Part shown: one piece after another, positions 34,813-46,849 of the stretch
Layout of the letters: each line of letters begins with the position of its first letter
Numbering within the stretch: the first letter of the stretch is position 1
Source: Amanita rubescens
Taxonomy: Eukaryota > Basidiomycota > Agaricomycetes > Agaricales > Amanitaceae
Reading direction: 5' to 3'
Length of the DNA stretch: 49,716 nt
NCBI GenBank assembly: GCA_015039365.1
Contig: WION01000386.1
Coordinates: forward strand, 1-49,716
Notes under the pieces: model-generated
The model's database searches: none
What the model was told of the DNA's origin: nothing
Seen by the model: the letters and a program-made list of their open reading frames with translations, nothing else
Program-made: the position numbers and the translations under genes

Positions 34813-36623
34813 TTAAAAGCAGTACACGTGCAACCCCACGATTTCCTCCTTATTTGCAGGGTTGACCTGAAGTGAACAGAGTTGGCAATATGCTGAGAAT
34901 GAGACATCGACAGCACGAACCTTCAAAGCAACTATTCTCTCCTCATCGATCATGAATGCTCCATACTCCTCATTAACCATACGGACTTGAGCTTGATAAG
35001 GAAGACTTGTAATCAGGGGTTCTCTGAAAAGTGAAGCGGCGACCATTGTAGAGGTATTATTTCGACTCGACCTCCGAGTCTCTTCGTGTTGTCCCGGAAG
35101 AACGTTAAAATCCCAAACTTCCAATGCGTTATGGCCATCATGGGACTCGGGGGGCTGGACTACGCGTTCACCTTGAACATAACTAGAGAAAGGAAATGAT
35201 GAGGAGGATGTACAGGATGAAATAACGATGATGGGTACCGTAGCCAATGAGTTGGAGAACGGACGGTGCTAAACCGGGTGTTTCCGGGGCCCCATTCATG
35301 CCACGGAACCTCAGTCGCATGGGACATTTGATTTCGGCCTTTGCCAAGACTTCCATCAATTCTTCCGTAGTCTTTGATATATGTTTCGAGTGACCTATTG
35401 TGGACATAGAAGAAGCCGAAATGGAGGGGGCTCCCGATGGGCATATTCTCATTACGGTATCCAACAGAAAGGGTCTGAACCCGAGAATCTGGCCCCGTTG
35501 TGAATTCTGTCCCGTGGGGAGGCTTGGCTAAAAACGGCCCGGAATGGGATGACAAAAATAGCAAAGAACGGTCATCCAGCAGAGGTGGCATACGTAATGT
35601 CACCACATGGACGGGAATAGGATCGTCCGCGCAGGAGAACTTGTAAAGCAAGATAGCCCCGTCGTCATCGATGGTGGTGATCATGAAAGCACGAGGGCTA
35701 ATGAGCGCGAAATCCCAAGAAATAGGTGGTATGGGGTATTGATTTTCATCGGAATCCTGATTGATGTATGCATCGATGAGAAAGGTCAAAACGGTTTAGT
35801 AATCGTGACACATACGCTAAGAAGCTGGTCAGCTTCCCAGTTCCACAAGATCAAGCGAGTTTGGAACCCCAATGTCAAAAACACGGCCAATACATCTGAG
35901 GCTATCTGCACAAAGGCGGTATTAATGCGGTGGCGAATGCTAAAGCGCAGCTCAGGCTCTTGAGCTTTCGGGTGACGCCCCATGGTAGACATGGTCCGCA
36001 GATGTAATCGCATATTTCTCGATAAATCCTCCTGAAAGACACTAAGTTGATGATTAAGCGACGGCTAGCGCAAAGGAGGAAAATAGTCGCGTACGTGTCA
36101 TCTTCTTCCAACAGTACTATCAGATCCTGTGTAGGATCTATGGCAAAATCTCGCAAGTCCATCTTGATGTCTTCATGGTAGACGGTATATCCTGGGCTCT
36201 TCGCACTTGGTAACCAAGCAAGGAACATGTCTTCGCCGTTCGTTTTCGCGAACACGCCGCCCACTAATTCGTAGGCCGTACAATACCCCTGTACGTCCAC
36301 ATTGACATTGGACTTCCACTCCAAATCTCGCCATGCCTGTTGACTGTCTCTTAAAGCGCACAGGCGTTCGGCGTGGGAGGTTATTGCATCGCCGCAATCA
36401 ACCATTTTATGCTTGAACAATTCGATGATATAGAGCAATTCGGAATCGCATTCGATAATTCTGTTCAGAGAACTGCAAACCTATGGACAGGAATGAGGAA
36501 AAGGCTTGGTTTCATCACGGTACGCACCAAACGACATTTGAGTAACTCTTCACAGCTCGAATGCCTAAGAATTTCGTGAAGTATCTCGCCTGGAAGCGAC
36601 AAAAAGCCCGAGCGAGAGTTCAT
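34813..36623 (-). CDS. F-box protein
   Basis: ATG at 36623 opens with SLPGEILHEILRHSSCEELL, a clear F-box. A first intron then joins CRL to VCSSLNRIIECDSELLY. The downstream region (YIIELFKHKMVDCGDA, then AWRDLEW) is typical of a large agaricomycete family of F-box proteins with an uncharacterised C-terminal half. That half includes VPWHEWGPGNTRF, then a spliced junction into YVQGERVVQPPE. The intron there, near 35188-35250, restores the frame. The protein should act as a substrate adaptor of SCF ubiquitin ligases; substrate unknown. The gene ends at 34813 and starts about 110 bases from the tRNA-Gly gene. Confidence 0.82.
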
Positions 36624-36734
36624 CTGTTGTGAATAACGCATGGTGGAGGTGTTGAGTCAAGATTCAGCGGAGAAAAGATGCACTCCATCAGATGACTGAA
36701 CAGATTTTGAATGAAATGAGATAGCATGTGGTGT

Positions 36735-36805
36735 GCATTGATGGTGTAGCGGTAACATTGGGTCTTCCCATGGCCTAGCTCCGGGTTCGACTCCCGGTCA
36801 ATGCA
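36735..36805 (+). tRNA. tRNA-Gly(CCC)
   Basis: The 71 bases fold into a full cloverleaf. The acceptor stem GCATTGA pairs with TCAATGC, and the D stem GTGT pairs with ACAT (one G-U). The anticodon stem GGGTC pairs with GGCCT around loop TTCCCAT (anticodon CCC, reading GGG). The T arm is CCGGG-TTCGACT-CCCGG, followed by discriminator A. There is no intron. A run of T at 36809-36815 fits an RNA polymerase III terminator. Confidence 0.93.
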
Positions 36806-36925
36806 ATATTTTTTTCTTCCCAATAGCGAAACATCGTCAAACTACGCTACATAAAGTATGCACAAATTAGCTTAGAGATACAATAACATTATACGCGATA
36901 TTCAATGCCCTTATATACTTGCATA

Positions 36926-38987
36926 TTAAACCAATGCTCGAATCTCCTTTAAGTGCTGAATGGTGATGGTGTCACGAACTGTAATATAGGTTAGAGGTGT
37001 CGAGGGCGAACAACTGTGTTCTTACTTTGGTCCAGTAAAAGTCCCGTTGCATGCGTATCCTGCCGAAAGGAACCGTTAAATGGAAATAACTTTGATTTTG
37101 ACTTGAACCTACGACAGCGGATGTAGAATAGCAAAGAAAACGGCGCTCAACAGGTGATAGCCTCTTCTACAGGGAATTGAGTCAAAACATAGGATAACCT
37201 CAATGAGTAAACGTCGCACCTGATACCCCTTGAACTTGGCAATGAAAACTATGCAAAGGTGACTTAGGCGTGATAGTACAAGGAATGAAAATATTATCGT
37301 ACACTCGGTAACTTCTTCCACGTTATTCACGCCTGTATAGTTGGCGATGTAGTCCGTAACCCGTGCGCCGGATTCCAACGTCTTTTTCAGAAGATCCGTC
37401 TAATGGTACAACATCAGCCAGCAGCAGCCGCGACACCGTATATAATGACGCACTTTGTTGAAGAATAGTATCAACTCTGCATTCCCCAGGATTTTATTAG
37501 AGCATATTTCTTTCCATAGTTTTGTACTGTCCTCCTGATAAAGATTCAGGCGGAACCCGCAGGACGAGGAACAAACTCTTACAAGTCGATTAATGGTGGA
37601 ATCTTCTTCCAGGTACTGGTTAAATGCCAGTGGTGCCAAAAATATGATAGCTTGAACTAAAAATGATTATGAGAACGACATCGTTATAACCACGAGACAT
37701 AATAATACCATCATCAAAAAAAGACGCCCAGGTAGCGCGCTATACCGATATCAGCACACGAAAATCCAGACACGTTTCGCCTAACCGAGTACTTGCTACC
37801 GCCCACATCTGTTATGTAGTAGAAAGATCCAGCTTGGGATCCTACCCATCGTCAGTCATTGTAGACAATTCTCACAAGGTTTGGTTACCTGTTTCAAGAT
37901 GAAAGATGTGTTCTTCTGCACCAATTGTCCTGATGCGAGCACGGATGATGTCCTCTATTATCTGGGTGAATTACGAGCTCAAATGATCTTTGCTACTACT
38001 TACGATCAGTTGGCTCATAATTAAGAGCCGTTATACGATCAATATCATCTAGAAATCTGACTGAAGGTAAATCATTGGCCACGATTCGTAGCGGTGATGA
38101 AGTAGCTCACGAGGTGCCGACCCCGCCCATGTGCAATTTGGAATATTGATCCATAAGAGTCTTGACGTTCGGCTGCTGCCACAGCTCGTTGACCGTGTCT
38201 TTCGAGGCTGCCAACACGATCGAGGGGTCCAACTCCGAACGTCGCCTGTATTCCGGAGTGGAGCTTTTCAGAATATTTCGTAATCGGTCTTGCCAACCAG
38301 TGCTGGCACGAACACAAGTGTCTCTTACACCAATATCAGGACAGATCAGCTCGATAAGCCGTGTTTCGATAAAGAGAAGAGGCGAGAACTTGAGACGAAA
38401 ATTTTTTATACGTTGATAATTAGCAATTTCAGCTGAATCAATGTTCGGCAGCCGTTCTATATGCTTCAACTCCAGGATATCGAGAATCGTCCGGATTTGA
38501 CTACCAGCGTATATTGGTCAGAAAGGGGACAAGCTCTTAGGGTGAAGGAAACGCACCTTAGGACGTTTAGGTGTATAACGAGCCTCCACATGGACCTATC
38601 GGTGTTGAATTGTTTTGGGGCAAACGCGAGCTGAAAATCTGTGTCCATGTAAGCAATAGCACCAGATGACCAAGAAAAGGAGCGGGCATACTCTTCAATA
38701 CGGAGCTCTGGGCAATAACTTTGTATTAAGGCAAGACTGACGTGTCAAGGGGATATATTGCGAACCTTTCCGGACTCCGATTGACCTGCATGCAGAACCG
38801 ATGAACACGTCGAGTAAGATATATCACGGATAGACAGACCTAGAAGCAGCAATCGCGTTGCCTTTTTCTTTTGTTCCAAAGCTTTCTTCGACTCGGATAA
38901 AAGAGTGGTTATACTTGCAGAGTCTTGTGTAACCGTGTCATCTTGATTGCCGGCATTACGGTTGATACAAGGATTAGGGAAAAACAT
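36926..38987 (-). CDS. Heterotrimeric G-protein alpha subunit, divergent
   Basis: A gene of many small exons from ATG 38987. The G motifs are present in order. They are the P-loop RLLLLGQSESGKSS (split by introns), NFQLAFAPKQF, WRLVIHLNVLR in the helical domain, and NYEPTDQDIIRARIRTIG (switch I). DVGGSKYSRATW (switch II) and FFDDVQAIIFLAPLAF follow, then FFNKTDLLKKTL (NKxD) and TSAVDTHATG (the guanine-contact TCAT-like loop). The C-terminal helix ends in HLKEIRALV. The frame is kept by an intron starting at GTTAGG just after GGSKYS, and by acceptor ATAATAG before QDIIRA. Two features are unusual. The catalytic Gln after DVGG is Ser, and the N-terminus (MFFPNPC) lacks the MGC acylation signal. 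It resembles the expanded, divergent G-alpha paralogues of mushrooms and is probably a slow or non-hydrolysing signalling switch. Confidence 0.85.
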
Positions 38988-40348
38988 CTCCAAGTTGGTT
39001 TCAAGTTGGATGAGGTACCACGCGGTGACCCGTAACGAGCAACGGGAGGGGATGGAGATGGTGGAACTAGACAGCCGCGGGATTATTTAAAAGGTCAAAA
39101 AAAAATGGAGATGGCATCCGAACAAAGTGCTGTTTTTGTTCAGGGATAACTTGCAAGGGTCCGTCAAGGTACTAGTCTGTTGCGCTTGTTTGATTACTGA
39201 TTGTGACCGTATTAGGCTAAAGCTTACGTATAGCATACGGTGGCCGCAACCGGCTATCTATCATAAATAAGTATTGCACCGAGTCGTGTGTCCTTTGTGG
39301 GTGTCGATCTCAAAATAAGTACCGTCATGGATATTTGACTATCGACTCATGGCTACGCGCCCAAGACCACATCTTTATTGGAATTGACGCTGCGAAGTTT
39401 TGCTCATATATGGCAAGTTACGGCACTGGAGATGGATCTTAAAAATATTCTCATGTTAGGGTTGAATGACTTATCAAAATCTGACATGTCCATATTTGGT
39501 CATCCAAGTAAAGCAGTTGCACGGCCCCCGGCGCAATAAGTTATTGAGTACGGTGAAACCGAAAAGAATACCGAAGACGAAACGAGCTTCGAATCACCCC
39601 GTGACTCGCCGCAATACTATTGGGGACATAACTGCCTTTTGGCTCGGCCGCTAGCCAGGAAAAAAACTTCGGCAGCTTTTGCGTATTGTTAATATGGCAT
39701 TTTAATCAATGGCCGGTTATTGCAACGGCCTACATCGAGGCGTCCTTCAACGCGTGGTGGACCCTAGTAGGTCCTAGTCGGGCCAATAAGAATGACTGCA
39801 AAGACATCGTTCATTCCAAAAGCTACGTCACTCACCCGAGATCGGTATAGCTTCCAATCGCTAGCCACAACCTCCATGATAGTTACAACACGAGGAACTG
39901 AAACCTGGCAACAGAGTTATCCCAATGGAGAATACTATAACCTCGGAACTTCGGCAGGTAAGAAGTTGACCATTGTCTACGGTGCCCGGATATTAATCGC
40001 GTTGCATGACAGAAAGGGTCAGCGGCTCCAGTGTATGAGACGCGTTGGCAATAAAGAAGTCATCGCATAGGTACTTTGCATATAAAATACGGTCTCGGAA
40101 TGCAAAGTTCCGAGATTGATATCCGATGCCTTCAATATACGCGCCGAGCAAAAATCAAGCATGTCATGGGTCGTTATGGACACTGATCAAACATACCCAA
40201 TATGAATCAGGGAAGTGTCAGTGAAGCATAGACGGAAACCCTGGGTAGACCGATAGTTTGGTCTGAAACTCCTATATTTTAGATAACGAGCAATTAGATA
40301 TATCGAACATAAGCACAAGGCCAAAAAAAGAAGTAGGGATATCACATT
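38988..40348. other. Intergenic region, no gene seen
   Basis: The 1.36-kb gap between the G-alpha start and the PMS1 end holds only short open frames without motifs. It should include the G-alpha promoter. No terminal repeats of a transposon were recognised. Confidence 0.5.
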
Positions 40349-43300
40349 TCACATCCCTTCCAACGACGACCAAATGACCGTCCGTGGCTTTCGCCTCGGG
40401 TCATCCTGGCACAAGTCAAAGAGATGCCGCATGGTTGGCCGTCCATGAGGACAGTTCCAAGGTTGCTCTATTGTGCCCATGTGCTGAACCACGGTGGTCA
40501 TCTGACTCTTATTCAGCGGCATTCCTATCATTACGCTCTTCCGGCAAGCCCTCATTGCGAACATCGCACGGGCTTTAGAGCATCTCACTACGTTACCAGA
40601 CGGCTGGTCCCTCATCAAGTTCAGAAGTTCTTCCAAATCTGTCAAACGTCAGCCACTGTCACCCCGAAAATGAACGGTGGCTTGCCTGCCATCCCAAACT
40701 CGGTACTTTTGCTGACAGGGAAGGCGGTAACTTTAAGCTTGGAACCCTGACCCACAGCTGCTGTTTCATCCACCGCCAGCTCAAACCCGTTCTGCTGCAA
40801 CATGTGCATGTTTTCAATTGCAATGAGCTCATCTGCCGCCGTCAGCTCTAATGGGCGGGGTCTGTGCGTCCCAGTCAGCGTCGCCTGATATATGCCAGAT
40901 GTACACACCTAAAAAGCTTCTGAGACTGGATTCTTGTCGTTTGCTGCAACGTCTCAAAGTTGTACTTCTCATCAGAAGCATGCTGGTCTACGATGAAGAG
41001 GTCATCCATCTGATCTCTTTCCCCGCCGTCATCACACGCCGCCGCCTTTTGCCTTCGTACAATGATAAAACCAAGGTTGAACTGCCCGATAATGTCCATA
41101 TTTGCAAAATCGGCCTTGTCAAGAACCCGCGCCAGAGCACGCGTTGCACTCTCATTATCTTCCGTATTTGCCACGCCAGCATCAGCTGAAACCTTGCTTG
41201 ATACACACGGAGCATCTTCGGCACCGACTACTTGATTCCGTAACCGGGTCCACGCGGAAGTTAATCGTTCGATATCAAACCGTAATGTCACGTTTCCAGA
41301 TGCTGTGTCTGAGCCACGAATAATTTCAGGACGCAGACCCGATTGTTTCGTCGACGTTTCAGATGCCAAATCCTGTTCATCATCCATCTCGATAACTTTG
41401 GATGCCGGGTGGCGTTCGGGTGGTGCAGTCGTGGAACTCATTGATGGAATGGCATCCTCCATGACAGTATCACTGTCGGACCTTGCCCGTGTCTTGTCTA
41501 CGCCGCCTACAGGTCGTTGCTCCTCGCGTAATACGATAGTTTTGATCCTGGGGCCGATAATCTCAAAGCTGGGTCTTCTATCTCGTCCTTTCCGTACGTC
41601 CTTGCCAGGTGTCCTGACTTTTTCAACGCCTTCCATGTCTTCCGCGTCCATCTCTTCGTCCCTAGCAGGTGGTTCCTTTTTCGACGACGCCAGCAGGCCA
41701 CCTCTGGCAAACCCGGCCAGCCGATTACGCAGGCTATCCAGAGAGGTCATACCCGCCCCGCTCTTACTGGGAGGCTTGCGGGCAGGCTTGCTCGCGCTGG
41801 TACTGGCGTCAGTTTGCGCGTCCTCCACCTCCACCCTCCTCTTCTTCGTCGCTGGTTCCTCAGAAGCACCGCCGGGTTCTGGAAGATCATCAGACTCCTT
41901 TTCGGGAACGGGTGCTGTTTTTTTTCGGCCCCAAGCAGCTTGCGTCGTATCCAGCACGACGGGTTTCTCTATCTGTTTTTCCTTGCTCCTCTCGGGGCGC
42001 TCTCCCTCGTCAACGTCCATATGGTCCAGCTTCTCCATAGGACGAGATTTATCGCCAGCGTCCGTGTCCTCAGCTGGTTTTCTCGCTTCTCCTTCGGTCT
42101 CAGCCTTGTCCATTCTAGACTTTTCGGGGCCAGCGGGAGAAGCTTGCGCTGCGTCGACTTCATTTGGTACAGGGAGCGGTTTAGGTCGAGACAACTTTTC
42201 GCCAGCTGTTCTCTCCGGCTCTGGCAGCTTTTCATTATCCTCGGAAGTTGCCGGAATAGGTAACAATTGCGACTTGTCGTTAGCTGGTGTTCTCCTTTCC
42301 TCCTGGGTATCGGCCTCTTCTGTTATGGCGACGGCGGGAGCTGCTTGCGCTCCACCAACTTCATCTGCAACTGGCTCAGGGAGAAATAATGGTTCGCCTG
42401 CTACACTTCCTGGCGGTGGAGCCTTTTCCTTATCCTTGGAACTTGTCGGTGTAGGTAACGACTGTGACTTGATCAAACCAGAGCCTGCCTTGAGATTCAG
42501 CCGTTTCGAAAAAGGACTATCGAACGTCGTTTGCGTGAGAGCTCGCTGGGACATCGGCGTCGGATTGAGATCAAAAGTAGACCGATGCGATGAAAATTCA
42601 GTTTCGAGAGCAACCTAGAAACATGAGTTTGTTATACGTATTAAAGTAACCGTTGCGCTTACCTTGAGAGCATCAATCAGCTTTCCTTCACTCTGGAGAA
42701 AGATGGTACGCTTATCAGGGCTGACGTTGATGTCGCAACATTCTAGAGGAATCTTAGATTGTTTCGCTCTGATAGGCGGTTAAATGACCCACCGGTTGGG
42801 ACAATAAAGTCTGCCAAAACAAACGGTGCCTGGTTGGCATTGAACGTTCTATAAACCTCATTGAATCCCTTCTGCACTTTGGTTAAATTGCACGGCCGCC
42901 CGTTGACATAGAAGAACTGTCTATCCGTCCCTGTTCGGCCCGCCCCAACGGAGAACTTAGAAATTAGACCCTTTACTTGAATAGGAATGGTGTCATCATT
43001 ATTGTCATCATCGCATGGCCCCTGAGTTTGGGAACCTGGCTCAGCATGTCTGTCTCTGATCCGCCTCAAAGCTGATTTCTCCTGCTGGAAACGGAAGCTC
43101 AGGTTCAGCTCGACCATGTTTTCCATCGCTTTGGGACCCCAGAGAGCTGTTAGAGATGCCTTGAACGACGACGTGCCGTTGGTTTTGATTTGGTCGATTT
43201 TCTTTCTTAAAGTGATGAGCCTTGGTGGATAGTTGGTCGGAAATAGGGCACCTCTTACCCATTTTCTTGTTGGTTGCTGACCGTAAGCCTCGTCCCGCGT

Positions 43301-44088
43301 CCTGAGCCATCCATGCCTGCACAAGGACCCAAAGCATATGCGTTTAACAGGCCAAGGGCTTTGCCGAACTCTCGTTTCATGTTCCTTTGCAATTCCTTCC
43401 TGCGGACGGGCAGTTGAGCGAATAACCCTGTGAATTGTACAGTTGTTCCTCGCTACAATATGATATTGTCAACTTTGTTTTATGGGGAGATGCCACTGGC
43501 CCAAGCTTACTTGTCTAGCTACTTTCGTCTTCTTTGCTACCTTTCCACTGTGCTCCAAGTCCAGCTGGATACCCATGGGGCCGCTCGTCGCCGTAATGAC
43601 GGTAACGTTATCGCACAAAGCGCAAAGGGAGGAAAGAGCCTCTCCCCGAAAACCGAAACTGCGGACAGTAGAGAGGTCGTCAAAGGTAGCTAGTTTAGAG
43701 GTGTAATACTTCAAGCCTGCAATCAAAACACTAGTAATCGACAAGGGAATTGCCCAAGACGCGCCGAAGACGTACCGACACTCTCCCAATCTTTCTCGGC
43801 AATACCACATCCATTGTCAATGACTTCAACGCTTGTTACACCATACTGCTTGAAGCGCACCTCTGAATGACGCGCGAAACCAAAGATGAGTGCTCAAACA
43901 CGAAAAAGCACGTCCAACCGTGACGGACCTATGCTTGTCGCGCCTGCATCCAAGCTGTTCTCCACGAGTTCCTTGACAGCCGTCTGAAGATCTATCACGA
44001 CCTGACCAGACGATATCCTGTGTATGGATGCCTTGTCGAGCGCTTTGATTCTGGAAGTATCTTCAGTTGTTGACTCGGAATTTTCCAT
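40349..44088 (-). CDS. PMS1: DNA mismatch repair endonuclease PMS1 (MutL family, PMS2 orthologue)
   Basis: PMS1 pairs with MLH1 to form MutL-alpha, which nicks the strand carrying a replication error. ATG at 44088 begins the GHKL ATPase. [10 protein letters not shown] and [15 protein letters not shown] form motif I, VIDNGCGI motif II, and [15 protein letters not shown] motif III. The transducer domain follows ([43 protein letters not shown]). A long acidic/Ser/Pro linker separates it from the C-terminal endonuclease domain. That domain has FNLGFII, the [12 protein letters not shown] metal-binding motif, [11 protein letters not shown] and NCPHGRPTM, all needed for nicking, so the protein looks active. 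The last intron (40639-40685) uses a GC donor. Expected size is about 1050 aa. A truncated second copy of its 5' end lies at 46850-47212. Confidence 0.92.
42050..42472 (-). repeat. Degenerate two-copy repeat in the PMS1 linker
   Basis: Two successive segments of about 65-75 codons share the pattern SQxLPxPxxSxDxEK, then AGExxxxPxPxxxEVxxAQAxPA, then E-rich sequence and DK. The first starts near 42470 and the second near 42278. They look like an old internal duplication in a disordered linker. Confidence 0.7.
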
Positions 44089-44104
44089 GATTGCAAGTGC
44101 CGAA
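43797..44104. repeat. PMS1 5' segment that is duplicated at 46850-47212
   Basis: Exon 1, intron 1, most of exon 2 and about 16 bases upstream of the PMS1 ATG match 46850-47212 in direct orientation, with a handful of substitutions. Similarity stops at GCAAGTGCCGA on the 5' side. Confidence 0.9.
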
Positions 44105-44542
44105 CGCAAATGAAGTTTACTACTTAGTATTTTGTGTCGCGCACCAAGTAAGAGTCATCACAACAAACCCCAACTTCCCGGCAACGTCCGGCGCCGATGT
44201 GAGCGGCAGATGTCGGCGAGGCGGGCCGGTGGTGACATGTCATCCCCAGAACAAGAATGTCAGTAAGCGCCGGCGCCAGAGATTGGGGAGCAGAAGTATC
44301 TTCGACCCCTATCGCCGCTACCATCTTCTAGGGTGCGACATTTGAATTTTGTAGCCAGGCACAAGCGAAATGACGGGGACAGAACGAGTCTTTGCAATGG
44401 CATCATACTACCGCTGCAGTCCAAGGTAGGATGAAGCGATGACAGGACGTCATGCGGTCTTGATGTCGGACTTTCCACGGCGATGGCAGTTGTAGATACT
44501 TAATAGATATGAAGGGCATCAAAAGTTGATCTTTGGCTTGCC
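44089..44542. promoter_or_regulatory. Divergent intergenic region between PMS1 and a membrane-protein gene
   Basis: The 454 bases separate divergent starts and must hold both promoters. No defined site was recognised. The PMS1-proximal 16 bases are part of the duplicated segment. Confidence 0.4.
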
Positions 44543-46585
44543 ATGTCATTCTATCCAGCTGATTACAGGTCTCAGATTTATGCGGGAACTCTTCCGACTT
44601 CTCGCAGGCAGGGACAGAGGCAACAACGTGACTTTTCCAATCCAAGAGAGCCAATCGCAAATGACCAGCCCCAACAGCAAGAGCCTCCGCATCCGAGCTG
44701 GCACATGCCGCTGGCGTTCCCAGGGAACTACTTCGATCCTTTCACGGCCGACCCTATCCTGACCACTGCCAATGACATCGACGGCCTCGTCCGCGCATTC
44801 ACCGCGGTGCCTCGCTTCCTGTACTTCTCAGTACTCCTGTTTCTACCTTTCTTCTATCACACACGTGTTCATCAAATATTCAATGGTGTACATTTGACGG
44901 AGAATGAAATCGCTTCTCATTACGTAGGCGGCCCTCCAGCCGGTTCTTGGAGGCCCAAACACTGGGACGAAGTAAAACTTTCCTGGACTGACTTCATCGA
45001 TTCCACACTGAAAGAGTGGAGCACTCTCAACATCGTATCAGTGTTGCTCCTTTCGTGAGTCTAAGAAGTTCGTGAAAATCTCTGAAGACTGACCAAATTC
45101 GAGGGCCATTTATAACCTCCTCCAGTTGGGCGGATCAGGGAGCCATTTCATACAATGCACAGCACTCATGTCACTCTTCAGCGCCCTCACGAGTCTTGTC
45201 TTCGGCTGCTTGTATGTCATCAGATTTGAAACGATGCGCAGACCCCATAAAGCAATGCAGTGGGCCCAGGTCAAAGGCGGTCCTCATTGACGTCATAATG
45301 AACCTTTCTTCTAACATTATTCTTAGAACGCGCTTCATTCTTCCCGTAACACCTTGTGGAACGTTTTTGTTCTACTTTCCCTTCCCTTCGTCTGGCTCGC
45401 GTGGTATCGCCCCTATTTTTCTATGTATACTTGACCTTACAACGCCTTCCAGGTCCATCATTCTCTTTATCATATGTCTCATGTCTGTCATTTGGCAAAC
45501 GTCAGGCCAACCCACCAACACTCACAGCCTTACCCCCCTCCCCTTGGATGTCAAAATCATTACATCCGCTTTCCTCTTCATCGGTTTACTCCATCTTTGC
45601 CTCATCCTAGTAACTTTTTCGCAGTATGGTGACATTGACGAGGCCTGGAGCAAGCGATTCAAACATCTTGTCCAGGGGGCAGCGCTGGTAAATGGACCTG
45701 TGGCACGAGGCCCTTCTACAGCATGGCCTACCGCAGCAGGAGTAACAGCTCTGCCACGGATGTCACCACCGCAGGTGAATCCATATAGTCATACCAACGG
45801 GCCACATCGAGCTTCTCGTATGTCATCAATACCGATTTTTCCCATTCGTGGAGCTTCATCGTCCGTTAGCCAGTTATGCCTCACCACCTGGCTACCTTAA
45901 TCATGATAATTGGTACATGTTACCCTACGAAGCCCCAACACAGACCCCACAACCAGTGGTGATATACGCCGGTTCGGAGGAAACATCCGAAACTCGCCAC
46001 TCCCCAGCGCCTTACAGGCAAGGACGACGTGGCCCCCACAGGCGAGAACGACACCGGCATCGCTATTCGGAGGATTCCAGCGAAGAAAGCGAACCACATC
46101 CCTCAGCTTCTCATCACAGGAATGAACCAACACAAGCTCGGTATCACCGCTCTGAAGATTCGAGCGAAGACACGTTGCAAATTCCCTCACCTGAGCGTCG
46201 GGGGATCCAATCGCGGCGAAGACGACGACGACGACGACGACGATCACGAGGTTCCGTAGAGTCAACTCATCGTCCTTCCCGCCCGGTTGTACAATTTGCC
46301 ACAACGCCATCTTCGCGTACCACTGACCGGATGCCGGCCCCCTCTGGGTCGTCTACAGCCCTTCAGCATAATCAAACACAGAGGCAAGTGGAACTGGTCA
46401 GGGACGCACCCCTGCATGCCGACAACACGAGCTTGTACAGCAGCGGTGGTGATGGAAATCAAAATGATCCGGAGTTACGTCAGTCCGTTGCACCTCGGTC
46501 GCGACGCGGTACGTCGGACAACTTATCCTTGTCGGGCGTGAACAACACGCCGCAGCCTGAACCTTCCCAGAATAGGGGTGCGTGA
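44543..46585 (+). CDS. Multi-pass membrane protein of unknown function with low-complexity tail
   Basis: ATG 44543 opens a Gln/Pro-rich N-terminus, followed by about five hydrophobic segments: FLYFSVLLFLPFFYH, LNIVSVLLLSAIYNLL, LMSLFSALTSLVFGCLYVI, LWNVFVLLSLPFVWLAW joined to SIILFIICLMSVIW, and SAFLFIGLLHLCLILV. Introns near 45055-45106, 45270-45326, 45414-45461 and 45821-45872 keep these in frame. The last has a GTATGT donor and joins the membrane part to a long hydrophilic tail. The tail has SEDSSEES and SEDSSEDT acidic clusters and a run of ten arginines encoded by repeated CGA/CGACGA near 46219-46250. I do not recognise a family with a known function. Endomembrane location is a guess from the architecture. 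Confidence 0.75.
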
Positions 46586-46849
46586 GTGTTTGAGCTTCTG
46601 TGGACTCCGATTTCCTTTCTATTGCGTGAATATAACATATGCATAAACTGAGTGACTTGATATTTGTAAATACCTTTATGACCGCGCCCCGAATGAGATT
46701 CCCCAGTCGTCACTTTGTACGTCTAACTTTTTTTCGCTGCTGTGCCACTCGGATTTCGAAAAATTCTGTTCGGAACCGGAGCAAAATGAGTTCATCTGAG
46801 TCGAGTCAGAGTAAGACTTTCGAATTGACCATAATGACCGACACTTTCC
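46586..46849. other. Short intergenic stretch
   Basis: This contains the 3' flank of the membrane-protein gene. Nothing was recognised before the PMS1-derived segment begins. Confidence 0.5.

Noticed and set aside
37690..37800. Frameshift in switch II of the G-alpha gene
   Set aside because: Using the GTTAGG donor after GGSKYS restores the frame and the exact spacing to the conserved Trp.
38988..40348. Retrotransposon long terminal repeat remnants
   Set aside because: I found no paired repeats, primer-binding site or coding remnants by eye.
41305..42618. A long open frame (437 codons) on the plus strand
   Set aside because: It runs antisense to the PMS1 linker, has a biased Ser/Ala-rich composition and no motifs. 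It is a mirror of the biased codons of the true gene.
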